From: Oxyruncus cristatus
Lineage: Eukaryota; Chordata; Aves; Passeriformes; Cotingidae
Direction of reading: 5' to 3'
DNA length: 64,000 bases
Assembly: GCA_013399855.1 (NCBI GenBank)
Contig: VXAY01001000.1
Span: forward strand, 1 to 64,000
This document shows positions 46,082 to 57,200 of the stretch, in pieces (position 1 is the first letter of the stretch; every line of letters starts with the position of its first letter). A program made the translations under genes and the position numbers. Under the pieces are notes generated by a model. It made no database searches. It saw only the letters and a list, made by a program, of their open reading frames with translations, and had not been told where the DNA came from.

Positions 46082-49000
46082 GTAAATACCCTTCGTACAA
46101 TGCTCGGTAGTGTGGAGCTAATGATGTTAAACTTTGTGGAATGTGGTTCCTGTATTTTGCTTGGAGTCTTTGTGGAGTGAAAGCTGCTGTTTTCCAGCGC
46201 GGTAAAACGATACAAATGTTTGGCCATTCGTGGCAGAAGTGTCAATGCCTGAGGGTGGTCGTTATTTAATAGGGACTAGAATGATCTGCAGACCTCAAAG
46301 CCAGCAGGTAAAACTGTCAGACTTAAAAAGATTTCAGCAGAATGTTCTAAAATAGTTTGTGCTTGAACTTTAGCAGGCAATTTATCACTTGGAGTGGCTG
46401 GAGGAGGCCAAAATGAAGGCAGGTTAATAAGTGTGCTGATGAAGAGGTCAGTGTGCAGACATGGGATGTATAGAGGAAGAACCTCATGCACACAGGTGTT
46501 TCTCCGCAGTGACCATATCACTGTGTCCTTACAGCTTAACTGCACAGAGCAGATGACAAATGAACTGACAGCACAGTTATTTGGAAACTTATGCAAGCCC
46601 TTCTGGTCAGAAATAGACACAGACATCTTCAAAGGAGCTCACTGACTTTTCATAGTATAAATAGATGCGTTTAGACCTTTTAGAAAGAGCAGTGTTGTTG
46701 CCAAGCTCTGTTTAATTGTGGGTCCTTTGGGCAAAGTCTCTCCACCTTGGGCTTCAGGAGGGTCGTGGAAGGGGACACTCCCCTGCCTGGGGTAGGGACA
46801 GAGCCCCCATTATATTAAAATCTTCACATTTCTATAAGGGAAGGTTTGTTTGTGGGTTTAATTACTGAATTAATTCACCATAGAACTATCACACCTCTGC
46901 TTACAGATGGATGTGAATCTCTGAGCAGCCTGGTGTATTTTTAGCCATCAGATGATAAATCTCTTAGTATAAGTATTATTTAAAACGCAAATATGCCACT
47001 TGAAGAACAGAGTTCAAGATTTCTGAATTATCAGTAACTTCCGCTCAAACAGTTTAAAGGGAAATGTCTGCAAATACAAATGGAAGATGCTTCTGTATTG
47101 TGAATTTTTTTGTAATTAAACTAAGTGGGAGTGAGGGAGCATTTAGTATGCAAAGAGAAGACATGAAGAAAACTTCAAATTGAGTTACAGAAATGCTGCT
47201 AAGCCCTTTTCCTTTGGGAACCCCTCAGTAGCAAATCCCTGTATAGCACTTTTGTCTGAAATATATCTCTTTTATGGGAACTTCAGGTACTTTTTTTAAA
47301 GGTTGAAGCCTTAGGAATTTTACTTTCATGCTATGCAAGCCATACCCAGGTGTGAAGCCAGCAGATAAACAGCAAACGTTGCCACCCTCCTGTCTGTGTT
47401 AGATTGGATAAAGTATCCTGGTTTTATGGTCCCTGTATGGGAAGCCAAGGAGCAAGGGCAAAACACTCCTTGTTTTCTTTCCATCTGCTGGTATGGAATA
47501 CATGTTGCTCGTGTCACTGTGAGTCAGAGCTGTGCAGTGGCTTTCCTTGTACGTTTTGAGGGGTCATTCTGTAGGTGAGTTACAGATCTGGGGTTCATTC
47601 TGAGCAGGTGAGCACCGAAGCACAGACATGGGCTATACCTACGAATATTCCTCCATCACATCCTGGTGTAGGAGATGCTGTAACAGCATTGGTTGATTGG
47701 GTTTTTTTCTTTAGAATTTTCTGGGAGCCCACAGTTTCATTCATGCTCAGTTTGGTGAAGCTCTGAGCTTAGTGCTCCACAGATACGTGCCCCAGCCCTG
47801 TGGTGAACACAGCACCACGCAGCAGAATTACTCTACCCCAGGTTTTCCCCCTTCCTTTATTTTACGGCTTCAAAGGAAAGGAAGCTTATGCAATGTCACT
47901 GTCTGTCAGGCCCCACAGGGCTTGTTTGCCATGTTCACTCGAATGTGGCAGATAACAGCTATGATGTGGTTTGACAAGTGTGTGGACATAATCAAATAGA
48001 GAATGAAGAATATTTCCACTGAGGAGCAAAGTTCAGAGAGAGCTCGGTCCCTGCAAGCCACGTGGGAATCCACACAGGTGATTAACTTCGAGACATGAAT
48101 CACAAAAAAAAAAAAAAGAAATGGTCTGAATGGTTCTGCAGAGTAGGTTGAATTCTTTTTTGCTGAAAGTCCATGCTGAGAAGGCTCGTGCAGTGTGGGT
48201 TTTATGAACACATCATTCGAGAAGTGCTTTTGGGGGCTGATTCTTCCTAAAAAGAAGAAGAATCTCCGCTCCTTGCTCTCTCAGCACCTCTCATTCAGGG
48301 CTGGATCACTGTGGAAGACACTAAGAACATGCTTACTTGTTCTGTAGTGTGTTCAAGGAACGTCTGTGCATTTCGATTACTAAAATGTTGTGATACACAA
48401 GTCACATAGCGTCAGATTATTTACATTTCTAATTCCCTTCTACATATGTTCTAATGCTTTTCTGCAGGCACACATCTTGTCTTTAATCTTGGAACATCTG
48501 TCCCTACTTCCCCTCCCCTGTCCTGCTGTTCTGCTTTTATCTTTGTTACAGTAAGACAGTCCACAAGGCAGGCCTTGCACCCTGGCTCCTTGTCTCTCTG
48601 TGTGATGCCCTGGAAATGCTGCTATCTGCTCATCCAAGTGTCTCAGTGACACTGCCACAGCCACCAAAGTAATTGTTTTTATAATTTAGTTTTCTCCTAT
48701 ATGAAGTCAGGAGTTTTCAATAAAATTAGCAGTGTAGTGGTGCACCTAAATAAAAACACTTGAAGCATCAGCAATCACCTATGGGAGTGAGAACTTTCAA
48801 TAAATAATGAAACATTCCAAGTCTTCATGTTTTCGTTGTTTTAAAGTGACTTTCCATGTCCTTTACAAATGTACAAAGAACTGGTGTAGCAGACACCAAG
48901 CCTGTGCCTCAGCCCAAACCTGGCACAGGCTCATAGGAGGTATTGGCAGCACCTCTGCTCCTGGAACTACTGGAGCCTGCAGGAATGAAGGGGAAAAAAT

Positions 49001-52000
49001 AATCACCCCCTTCCCCATTTCCTTTTGTTGCTTTGATTCTTAACATCTCTGACTTAATGATATCCCAGTGCTTGACAGCTTGGATGCTGCTCTGCCATCC
49101 TTGTATAAAACCTTTGCACCCACTAGGAATAGTGGAAGATGTTATCTGTCATTCCCATCAGACTGGCGGAGGGTGTATGGATACTCTAAGCACAAAATGC
49201 CCGATTAAGAAATAATTCTGTCATGGGAATGGACTTGGGAAGGTTTTATTGTTCTTTGCAGGACCTGGTGTGTTTGTTCTGCTGGGGAGCAGCACCAAGG
49301 GCGTGACACAGCGCAAAGTGCCATCCAGCAGTGTGCCAGGACAGCCAAACCTGAATTTAAAGTGCAGGCATGAAATAAATGCACATTTATACCAGGTCAT
49401 GTGTGACAGCCCGGGATGTTGGACCTGGACCATATCGGCTCTTTTGTTCTAACCACTTGCTTGATTCCAAGCTCGATAAAGCTTGGCTAAACAAACACTG
49501 CTGGACTGTTACCATTCCCCTGTTGTTCTGTTTTTAGCCTATTTTGCACTGCAGGTGATCCATGCCCGTCGGAAGTACAAGATCTCTCCTCCTGAAACAA
49601 CAGGTCACCCTGAGTTTGAGCGGATCTTCAGAGCTCAGTAAGATTTTGGCTTTGTTGTAATGACTTTTTCTAGATATGACTTGAGTCAACTGTCACTGTC
49701 AGGAAAGACTGGTCACCCTCACGTCACCTTTTCACTTATTGCTACTGATACGAGATTTTTTTTTTTCAGTGCTCTGCATGCAGAGGTTTTGAGTTCTGAT
49801 TTGGAGCCCTTTGGCTGGGGTGTTTCTGTCCATCCATGATAATCCTCCTTCTGGCACCGTGAGGCAGCCAAATTACAAATTAGTGGCTGTATGAAAGGGG
49901 TGTGGAGCATTAATGCTTAGAATCATTAAATTTAATACTACCTTTGGCTCCAAACCGTGAAAGCAATCAAAGATATATTAATAACCTGACATTTGCTTGT
50001 AAGTTTTTGCTGTTGAATCGAAGCAAAGGGCCTTGCTGGAAGAACCAGCTACGAGGGTGTTTTAATTTTTCCTCCTCTCAGAAGCCATTGTACTGTGAGA
50101 GTCAGCACTGGTGGGCCCATGCTGAGGGCTGTTTCTTTTTGCTCTGTTCCTATGGAGAGAGCAATGCTGGAGCTAAACTGGAAGCGTTCACAGATCCCCT
50201 CGGCTTCCAGCAAGCACCAGATTCCGTCTTTCATCTCAGTCGTTCTATTTTGTAAGTGATTGAAAGGAATTGGCCGGAGCTGGTTTGAAGGGTAGTTCCA
50301 GCACGGCACTAAATGCTGAACAAAGCAGCTGCATTCCCTTGCCAGTGTGCAGGAAACATTTGTGGAGTGACAAAAACACCCCCTTCAGTCCTTCTGTGGT
50401 GCCATGGAAGGCCAGCCTGCATGGAGGCATCAGCCTCACTCTGCTGATGTGGCTTTTAATTAAATACTTTACTATTAAATGTGCGTTAACCAAGTTGTGC
50501 CATGGGCTGTGGTGTGCTGGGAAGCCCTCTGCTATGATCTGCAGAGAAGGTGACCTCAGGGAACTCAGAATTGAAAAGGTATTGCCTCTTTGTGGGTTTT
50601 TGCCCTATTTTTCCTTGTCGAAAAGCATACAAATGGATAATGATATATATATATATATTTCAAAAAAAGGAAAAATGGTATTGATGTATTACTCACTTGA
50701 GGAAACCTGGCAGCCTCCCCTCACTGAGGCTCAAACTCTATTTGCAGCATAAGGTTCTTCAGACTTCTTCCAGCTCCCAGTTTGGCTCCATTCCCCAGGG
50801 GTTGGTAAAGTTTTGGCCAAAATTAAGATTAAATTGCCTAGGGAATGGTAAAATGTAGGAGAAACTGAGAAGCAAAACCAATGTCTTTAATAGCACAGCT
50901 CCCACTGTCCTTTCTTTCGAAAAAATCTCTATTTTTGTCACTAAGGGAAAAAGGAAGAAAAAAACCTGGCTGCAGATCCGATCACTTCCTGCTGAATTTT
51001 TTCTGGGAGAAAGCTTTCTTGGGCTGTGACTTGTGTGACACGCAAATTTGGGTGTCCAAGGGGAAGAGAAATCTCCTTCAGTGCTGACAAGGAGCCTCTC
51101 CCCCAGCAGCTGTAGGTACAGCAGCTCTCTGGCAGTGCTGTGTGTGGGGCCAGGATAGAGCCTGTCGAGGGTCCAGCAGAGACAAATCTCCACCTCGGCC
51201 ATGGCTCGTCACTCCAGGGGTTTGGTTTACTCTGACACATGCTTCCAGCTCCCTTCTCCAGCCTTGGTTAACCAGGCTCTGACACATGAGGCAGTTTTAA
51301 CTCTTCTCTCTTGTTCTCACCAGGGCAAACTGCTCAGAGTATTTCCCGATCTTCACTTCGCTCCTCTGGGTTGCTGGAATCTTCTTCCATCAAGGTAAGA
51401 GGTGTGGAGGGAAACCCCAAAGACCATGTGCACAAACCAAAAAAAGCCCCCCAGTTTAAATCCCATTGCAACTCCCACACTTTCTCTCTGTACCTGTGAG
51501 GCTGCTGTTTGGGGAAAGCAGTTCCCCTTTAGCCAGATTGACCAAGGAGCACCTCAACTCCAGCACCCATGAAGCTGCTGGGAGCAGCTGAGCCTGGAGC
51601 AGCAGGCACTGGCAGCCCTTGCTCCTTTGCCACACCCTGACTGTCCCACTGTGCTGCTTCTCTTAGATAAGGTCAGGCTGTCCCAGAGTGCCAGGGGGCA
51701 GCAATCTGAGGCAAAGCTGCCACATGATACCCAAATTGCTGTGTCAGAAGGAGGCACCATAACCCGAACAGTTACTCATCCTCATGCACTGTCTATGCTG
51801 TACCAAGTGACTTCACGGGCTTGGTTGCTGCCACAGGGAAGTTGCAAGGAAAAAGGGAGTGTTGCCAACCCAAGTCCAACTCTGGGGGGCAGAGAAGTTC
51901 ATCCAGCACAAGAAGGGAAGGAAGAAAAACTCATTTAAACTCCCACGGTGGTTCAAAGCTTAGTCCCTCTGCATTTGGTTCTCATGGCCATGCCCCATCT

Positions 52001-52579
52001 GCGGGGGGAAGCAGGGCCGTGGGTGCCTGTGCTGGAATTCAGCCCTGGCAGTGTCCAGGGACCCCTGGCCCTGTCAGAACTCGACTCCCCTGTCCCCCAC
52101 AGGTGTGACTGCGGCGTGTGGGCTGCTGTACCTCTACACCCGCCTCAAGTACTTCCAGGGATACACCGTGGCTGCGCAGGGACGGTGAGTACCCGGCCCA
52201 GGGTGTGAGCACCCCACACCAGGGAGGCTGGGGGCAGGATGTGGCCCCTGCAGCAGGTTTCCTTCCCACGAGTGGGACTGAAGGCAGATTTGCATCACCT
52301 CCTTCTCCTCCCCTCCTGCCCCATGTGCTCATGACTGTCTCAAAGGAGGGTGGGGATGCCCAGCCCTGTCAGCACACCCTGTGTCCCAGATGGGCTGGCG
52401 GTGTCTGACCTGGGTGTTTTCTCCTGCCCAGCTTGGGACCACTGTATGCCAGTGCCTGGCTGCTCTGGCTGCTGCTGGGGCTGGCAATGGCTGGGCTCCT
52501 GGCACACTTCCTGCAGCCCCACTCCTCCACATGGATGGCAGCACTGGCACAGCCCCTCCAGCAACACGGTGCCCAGTGA
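46024..52579 (+). CDS. LTC4S: Leukotriene C4 synthase, complete CDS in 5 exons, 152 aa
   Basis: LTC4S joins glutathione to leukotriene A4 to make leukotriene C4, the parent cysteinyl leukotriene. It is a trimeric MAPEG integral membrane protein of the nuclear envelope and ER. Five exons give 152 residues (150 in human), and numbering is identical to human up to about residue 109. R104, which activates the glutathione thiol, and R31 are present, as are the glutathione contacts R30, R51, N55, E58, Y59, Y93 and Y97. Four hydrophobic segments are visible (about 5-27, 60-75, 77-89, 107-128). FLAP-type MAPEG proteins lack this catalytic set, so LTC4S is the right call. The C-terminal tail ([13 protein letters not shown] onward) differs from mammals. 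The gene lies between MAML1 and MGAT4B as in human, converging on MGAT4B. Confidence 0.96.
46082..49537 (+). other. LTC4S: LTC4S intron 1
   Basis: A 3.5 kb intron, longer than the whole human LTC4S gene as I recall it. It contains an A tract at about 48104-48117. No repeat family, RNA or other gene was recognised. Confidence 0.7.
49538..49637 (+). CDS. LTC4S: LTC4S exon 2, residues 20-53
   Basis: The acceptor AG is at 49536-49537 and the donor gtaaga at 49638. It encodes [20 protein letters not shown] then [14 protein letters not shown], with R30, R31 and R51 of the active-site region. Confidence 0.95.
49638..51323 (+). other. LTC4S: LTC4S intron 2
   Basis: A 1.7 kb intron with GT-AG ends. 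It includes a short AT dinucleotide run at about 50641-50658. Nothing else was recognised. Confidence 0.7.
51324..51394 (+). CDS. LTC4S: LTC4S exon 3, residues 53-77
   Basis: The acceptor AG is at 51322-51323 and the donor gtaaga at 51395. It encodes [20 protein letters not shown] then FHQ, matching [20 protein letters not shown] of human, with N55, E58 and Y59. Confidence 0.95.
51395..52102 (+). other. LTC4S: LTC4S intron 3
   Basis: A GC-rich intron of about 0.7 kb, ending in a pyrimidine tract and AG at 52101-52102. The open frames across it on both strands are chance products of high GC. Confidence 0.7.
52103..52184 (+). CDS. LTC4S: LTC4S exon 4, residues 77-104
   Basis: The acceptor AG is at 52101-52102 and the donor gtgagt at 52185. 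It encodes [20 protein letters not shown] then TVAAQG and the first two bases of the R104 codon. Y93 and Y97 are present. Confidence 0.95.
52432..52579 (+). CDS. LTC4S: LTC4S exon 5, residues 104-152 and stop
   Basis: The acceptor AG is at 52430-52431 and the TGA at 52577-52579. It completes R104 ([20 protein letters not shown]) and encodes the fourth membrane helix and a short polar tail. Confidence 0.95.
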
Positions 52580-52901
52580 GAGGGGCCATGGCTCTCCCAA
52601 AACCCACTGTTTACCCTCAGGTAGGGGAGGCAGTCACCTGGCATGGTTAGAGAGTCAGTACCTCCCTGGCTCCGTGTTCCCCTCCGAAGGGAGGTTGATG
52701 CTGGCACTCCTCTGCTCTTCAGAGATCACAGGAAGCAAACGCTGCCCAGCCCCTGCTTCACTGCTGGGTTTTGTAGCACTGCCTGCTCTAAAATGCCCTT
52801 GGCTCTGCCTCATGGAGCACAGATTGACCTGCATGCTGTCGTCTCTCCTCCTCACTGCTGTAATGATCTGTGGTGGAAGGATCACCTCATGGGTGCACAA
52901 A

Positions 52902-52907
52902 AATAAA
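52902..52907 (+). promoter_or_regulatory. Candidate LTC4S poly(A) signal (AATAAA)
   Basis: A canonical AATAAA 323 bases after the LTC4S stop, the first on this strand. Confidence 0.6.
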
Positions 52908-53272
52908 TTCCTCTTCTCAGCAGAAATCACCTGTGATTGTCAAACGTGCTTGGGAACTGGTGTGAGAACATCTGAGGGCTGGGGACTGGGTTTCATAGGA
53001 AAAGCTGCTGTGATTAACTGGAAAGGATGGGTAAACTTGTTTAAAACCATATCCAAATATTGGCAGAAAAGCTTGACTCTAGTGCTGAAGTCTGTTTTTG
53101 GCATTGACTTAATGACCTCGGCTTGGCCCTGGCTTCATTTATCACCTACCCCCTAGTAGGACTTTGTGCTCTCTGGATTTCACCTTCCACTGCGAACTTG
53201 GGGTTGACAGGTGACTAAAGCAGCCCTGCTGCAATTGACTCTCATTGCTGCACCAAAGGTTTAAATTTAGCT

Positions 53273-53278
53273 TTTATT
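53273..53278 (-). promoter_or_regulatory. Candidate MGAT4B distal poly(A) signal (AATAAA on minus strand)
   Basis: TTTATT on the plus strand reads AATAAA on the minus strand, about 1.0 kb after the MGAT4B stop. Confidence 0.45.
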
Positions 53279-53342
53279 ACAGTGCACATTATTTTATATA
53301 TTTATATAGAGAGATGTACTTGAAAAATCAAATGTATCCAAT

Positions 53343-53348
53343 AATAAA
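53343..53348 (+). promoter_or_regulatory. Second candidate LTC4S poly(A) signal (AATAAA)
   Basis: An AATAAA in an AT-rich patch about 0.76 kb after the LTC4S stop. Use of it would run the transcript past the distal MGAT4B signal on the other strand. Confidence 0.35.
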
Positions 53349-53617
53349 AAATACAGCACATTAAAGTAGTATAATGCATTCCAGTGTATAGCTGAAAGGA
53401 CATTGGGATTTACACTAATCCCTACTATTTTTGAACTGGGCTACTTCTGCTTTTTCTTTTTTTTTTCCCCCCCAAAAAAAACTCACATCAACAAATAACT
53501 GAAATAGTTATTTAAAAAAGATGGTTTCTGCACTCAATCTCAAGGCATGAAGACACTGGAGACTTCACCGTGAGTTAAGGGGCTGTGATCAATGCTGGCA
53601 GGCACAGTGTGGCGTGT

Positions 53618-53623
53618 TTTATT
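53618..53623 (-). promoter_or_regulatory. Candidate MGAT4B proximal poly(A) signal (AATAAA on minus strand)
   Basis: TTTATT on the plus strand, giving AATAAA about 0.63 kb after the MGAT4B stop, near the 3' UTR length I expect for this gene. Confidence 0.5.
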
Positions 53624-54249
53624 TTTTTGTTTTCCCTGCCATACTCATAGCTCCAACCCCTTCGGATTCATTCCTCCTCTGCTGAAGGAGGGTCAGTCTT
53701 TTCCCTCGCTTAATCCTCAGCTGTGGCCAGGACTGTTGCCTGGGCGAGGGCAGGGCAGACCTCGGTCCCCGGCCGCCTCCATCCCAGTGCACCGGTGGGG
53801 TCAGTCTGCAGGACTCACTGTGACCAAGCCCCGCTCTGTCCCCAAATACAGCCAGAGACTGCCCTGTCCTGAAGGTGCTTTTTGTCCCCACGCTCACTAA
53901 AGCTCGTCCTGACCCCAAACTGTCCCCTGTGTCCGTGTGTCCCGAGCGGCAGCCAGCATCCCAAGGGGCCGAGGGAGTGGAGCAAAGCCAGCCCTCTGCA
54001 CAGGGTGTTGGGTTTTGTTTTTTGTTCCTCTTCTGGAGAAGGTGACGGGCGTCCTGGCCCTGCAGCACCACTAGGGATGGTGGTGCCAGCCCGGCAAGCA
54101 GGTTTGCTGCGGTCTGTCAGCGTCTGCCGCTTCCGGCAGCCGGCCCTGCGCTGTCCTTGTCCGGGCAAGGCGCCGCGGGGAGGAGGGAGCGGGAGGGAGG
54201 GAGCAGGACCAGGGATCCACGAGTGTGTCCGTTCTGCCTCGTGCCCGTT

Positions 54250-54273
54250 TCACTCTGCTTTTTTGATAAAAAT
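54250..54273 (-). CDS. MGAT4B: MGAT4B last coding exon, IFIKKAE and stop
   Basis: The acceptor ctttcag precedes 54273. It encodes IFIKKAE and TGA, matching IFLKKAD of human. It is too short to find by ORF length and is placed by homology and splice phase. Confidence 0.9.
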   Translation of the reverse strand: MFIKKAE

Positions 54274-57200
54274 CTGAAAGAAGGGAGGGATGGGATCAGA
54301 GCGACGTGCGGGGCCGCGGTGGGGACCTGCTGAGGGAGCGCGGCCTACCTCGCTCAGGATGATCCACACCGGGGAGTCGCTCTGGATGGACAGCCTGACG
54401 GCCTCCAGCGGCCCGAAGGACGGGTCCACCTCGCCCTCTGCAACGCCCTTGGAGAATGAGCCTGGTGGGGACAGCACATGGGTGACGCAGGGACAGTCCC
54501 CTGGCGTTGTCCCTCCACCTCTCCCCCCTCCCTGAGGGCACCAGGAGCCACCAGGGCAGCCCCTGCCCACACCTCCCCAGCGCGAGATGAAAACCAGCAG
54601 CGTGGATGGCCAAACAGCGCAAAATGCCACACTTTGGGGAACAAAAATCAGCTAAACAAAACAAAAAGGGGAGTGTTTGGCTACTTATCACTGCTGTGTG
54701 AAAGGGGACAGACTGGCCTGACACCCTTTTTCGGTGTGATTTTTTTTTTTTTTTTTGAAAATGCAACTGGGGATAAACCAGCCAGCAGGCAGAGGAATGC
54801 TAAAGTGGCAAAGTGCTACATGTTCCAGGGAATGTTCTTCTATTTATCTATTTGAGAAAAAAAAGACATCTTAGAAGGGACACCAGGCCTGTATCCCACA
54901 TCAGCAGGTCCCACTAGGCTGCAATCACTCATTCTTGTCCAAGGGCAGGACAAGCACTAAAACAAGTTTAGGTGGCAAGAGACAAAGTCTGAACGGCAAA
55001 TGGTGTGAGTACTGAGAATACAAAATCACCCACTTTAAGCAAGATGGATTTGAGAGAGGTGAGGCCTGCTTCAGTTGTAAAAACAAAACTGGGGTACAGA
55101 TTCAAGATGGATTTGGGGGAGGTAAGGCTTGCTTCAGAAGTGAAATATTTTAGTCAACCTTTTGAGGCCTTGCTTCGCTTCAGTTTTAACCCCAGGTTAA
55201 GCATCTGGATAATCTGCAAAATTTGGTCCCAGCTCTGAGCAGAGACAGGCAGAAATGCAGGACCAAAAACTACCTGAAGAAGACAACCTGGTCTAAGAGG
55301 GAGGGCAGTGGAGCAAAGGAGACGATAATTAAATCCTGTTCCATCCTGGCTCCTGGCAAGCAGAAATGACTCTTTGCCAAGCAAACAGCACTAAGGGTCT
55401 TGATTAATGTGGAGGGGAGGACGTGTTATCAAACCCAGCAGGCACTTTGCCACCCCGTGCCCCGCTGTACCTATCTGGATGTAGCCATCCGGTGTCCTGC
55501 GGTATTTGACGACTGCGCCTCTTCCCTCCTGCAAAGCTTCCTTATCCGACTGCAGGCTCTGCAGAAGGAGAGGACTTTTGTGCAAGGCCAGTGGCAAGAG
55601 CCACCCAAAAGCCCCAAGGAACAGCAGCAACCCCGGAGCTGCCCACGCCAGCAGGCCCTGGCACCTCATTCCCTGCCTGGCACCCCGAGCCTCATGCCCC
55701 AAAACAAGAGGACATTTGCTGGCCTCAGGCTGCTGCTTCCACTGCACCATCCCGGCTCCATCCCCTCCTCTGCAGCCATCCCACCCGTCTGAGCATCCCC
55801 TCTGCAGGCAGGGACGGCTTCCACAGCGAAGCTCAGCACAGCACTGCACTCCTGAGGTGGCATCACACTGGGTGTGACCCTCTGGCTCCCAGCCAGCACC
55901 TCTCAGAGGCACTTGAATCTTGCTAAGATTTTCCTGGTGGCTTAAAGCAGTTCCCTTCTCTCAACCCCCTTTTGCTTCCCACTCCACCCTCACCTCAGTT
56001 CTCAATAGAACACTTACGTCAAACGGCAGAACCTCCACGGTCGTGTTGAAAAGTTTGTCTTCTGGGTGCTCGATGTTCCCGCTGCGGAAGAAGAACCTGT
56101 GACAGAGACCAAAGCCATGAAAACCCACACTCAGCGAGGCGGGGGACACGATGGCTTTCACCCCAGCTGAATCACCAGGCACAGCTCAACCTACCAGGCA
56201 CCTTCCCAAAAAGCCCATGGCACGTGGCTTGGAGGGAGACCTTCTGTGCCAGACTACCTAACTCACGGACTGCTCACAAGTGCAGGAAAGCAAAGGGGGC
56301 TCTGGCAAACACGGCCCCGCCGAAAAAGGGTCAAATCAGCAAGGTCAAATTATCCTCCCCCTGCAGGAGCACTGCTCCCTCCTCCTGGGCAGCCAAGCAG
56401 GAGACGGGCAAGAAATTTAATTTAAATTGCCAGAAGAGCAAAAGGCAAGTGTCCCTGCATGCTCCAGGCTGTCCCCACGCCCCCTGCTGACCCCACCAGA
56501 GCACTGGCCTTTCGATCCGGAGCGGTTTGAAGAAGCGGAATCTGATGAAGTCTCCAGCAGTGGGAGTGAAGGCCCAGAAGAAGTCCTCCCGCTGGTAAGC
56601 CTTCTCCAAGGTGAAGTGCTGGTAGGTTTTCAGGCTGGTGCTCACCTCGGCGGGAGGGTTGACGTGCTCTTTCCGCAGCGCCTGCTTTCCAAAGTCCTTG
56701 TCCTTGGGGGGCACAAAGCAAAAGGGCAGAGGAAGGCCATGAGCTGCTCTTGCCCGTGAGGAACTGAGGTCCCAGCAAATTAAAAGGTCTCCATTTGCAC
56801 ACTACAGAAGGATGAGGGATGGAAGCAATCTGGGGAAGGCACCAGGCAGGGGAATGTATGACTGGATCCCAGGACAGAGTTTCAGAAGAGGCAGCACAGA
56901 GAAACACTTTTGCTCTGCACTCTGGTCCAGCACCAAAGAGCTTTTCACTGTCCAAGTGTCCCTGAACGCATGTCCCTGCCCCAGGAGCTCTGGAAACAGT
57001 CCTTATAGCTGAGGAGAGTGACAGTAGCATAAAAATCACTGGATTACACAGCCTGACGGGCACTGAATTGTGATACAAACTGGATTAAACCACCCATTTC
57101 CCTGGGGATCACACAGGCACGGGATGGGAGCAGCCCAGGGATATGTGTCTATGGGTCCTGCACATGTAGTTGTGGGAAGCTTGATTTTGTTGATGTTTAA

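Larger units (their letters stand above)
52580..53365 (+). other. LTC4S: LTC4S 3' UTR, possibly overlapping the MGAT4B 3' end
   Basis: AATAAA at 52902-52907 would give a 3' UTR of about 0.35 kb. A second AATAAA at 53343-53348 would extend it to about 53365. On the minus strand, MGAT4B signals are at 53618-53623 and 53273-53278, so the longer forms of the two genes could overlap. Confidence 0.5.
53260..54249 (-). other. MGAT4B: MGAT4B 3' UTR (probable extent)
   Basis: The sequence after the stop at 54250-54252 to the distal minus-strand signal at 53273. The half nearest the stop is GC-rich and the distal half AT-rich. Overlapping frames here show no recognisable similarity. Confidence 0.5.

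Noticed and set aside
48104..48117. A tract suggesting a retrocopy tail in LTC4S intron 1
   Set aside because: The upstream sequence does not resemble a processed gene or SINE and no target-site duplication was seen.
51821..52707. Dense overlapping frames around LTC4S introns 3-4 and exon 5
   Set aside because: High GC removes stops by chance. Only the spliced LTC4S exons match a known protein.
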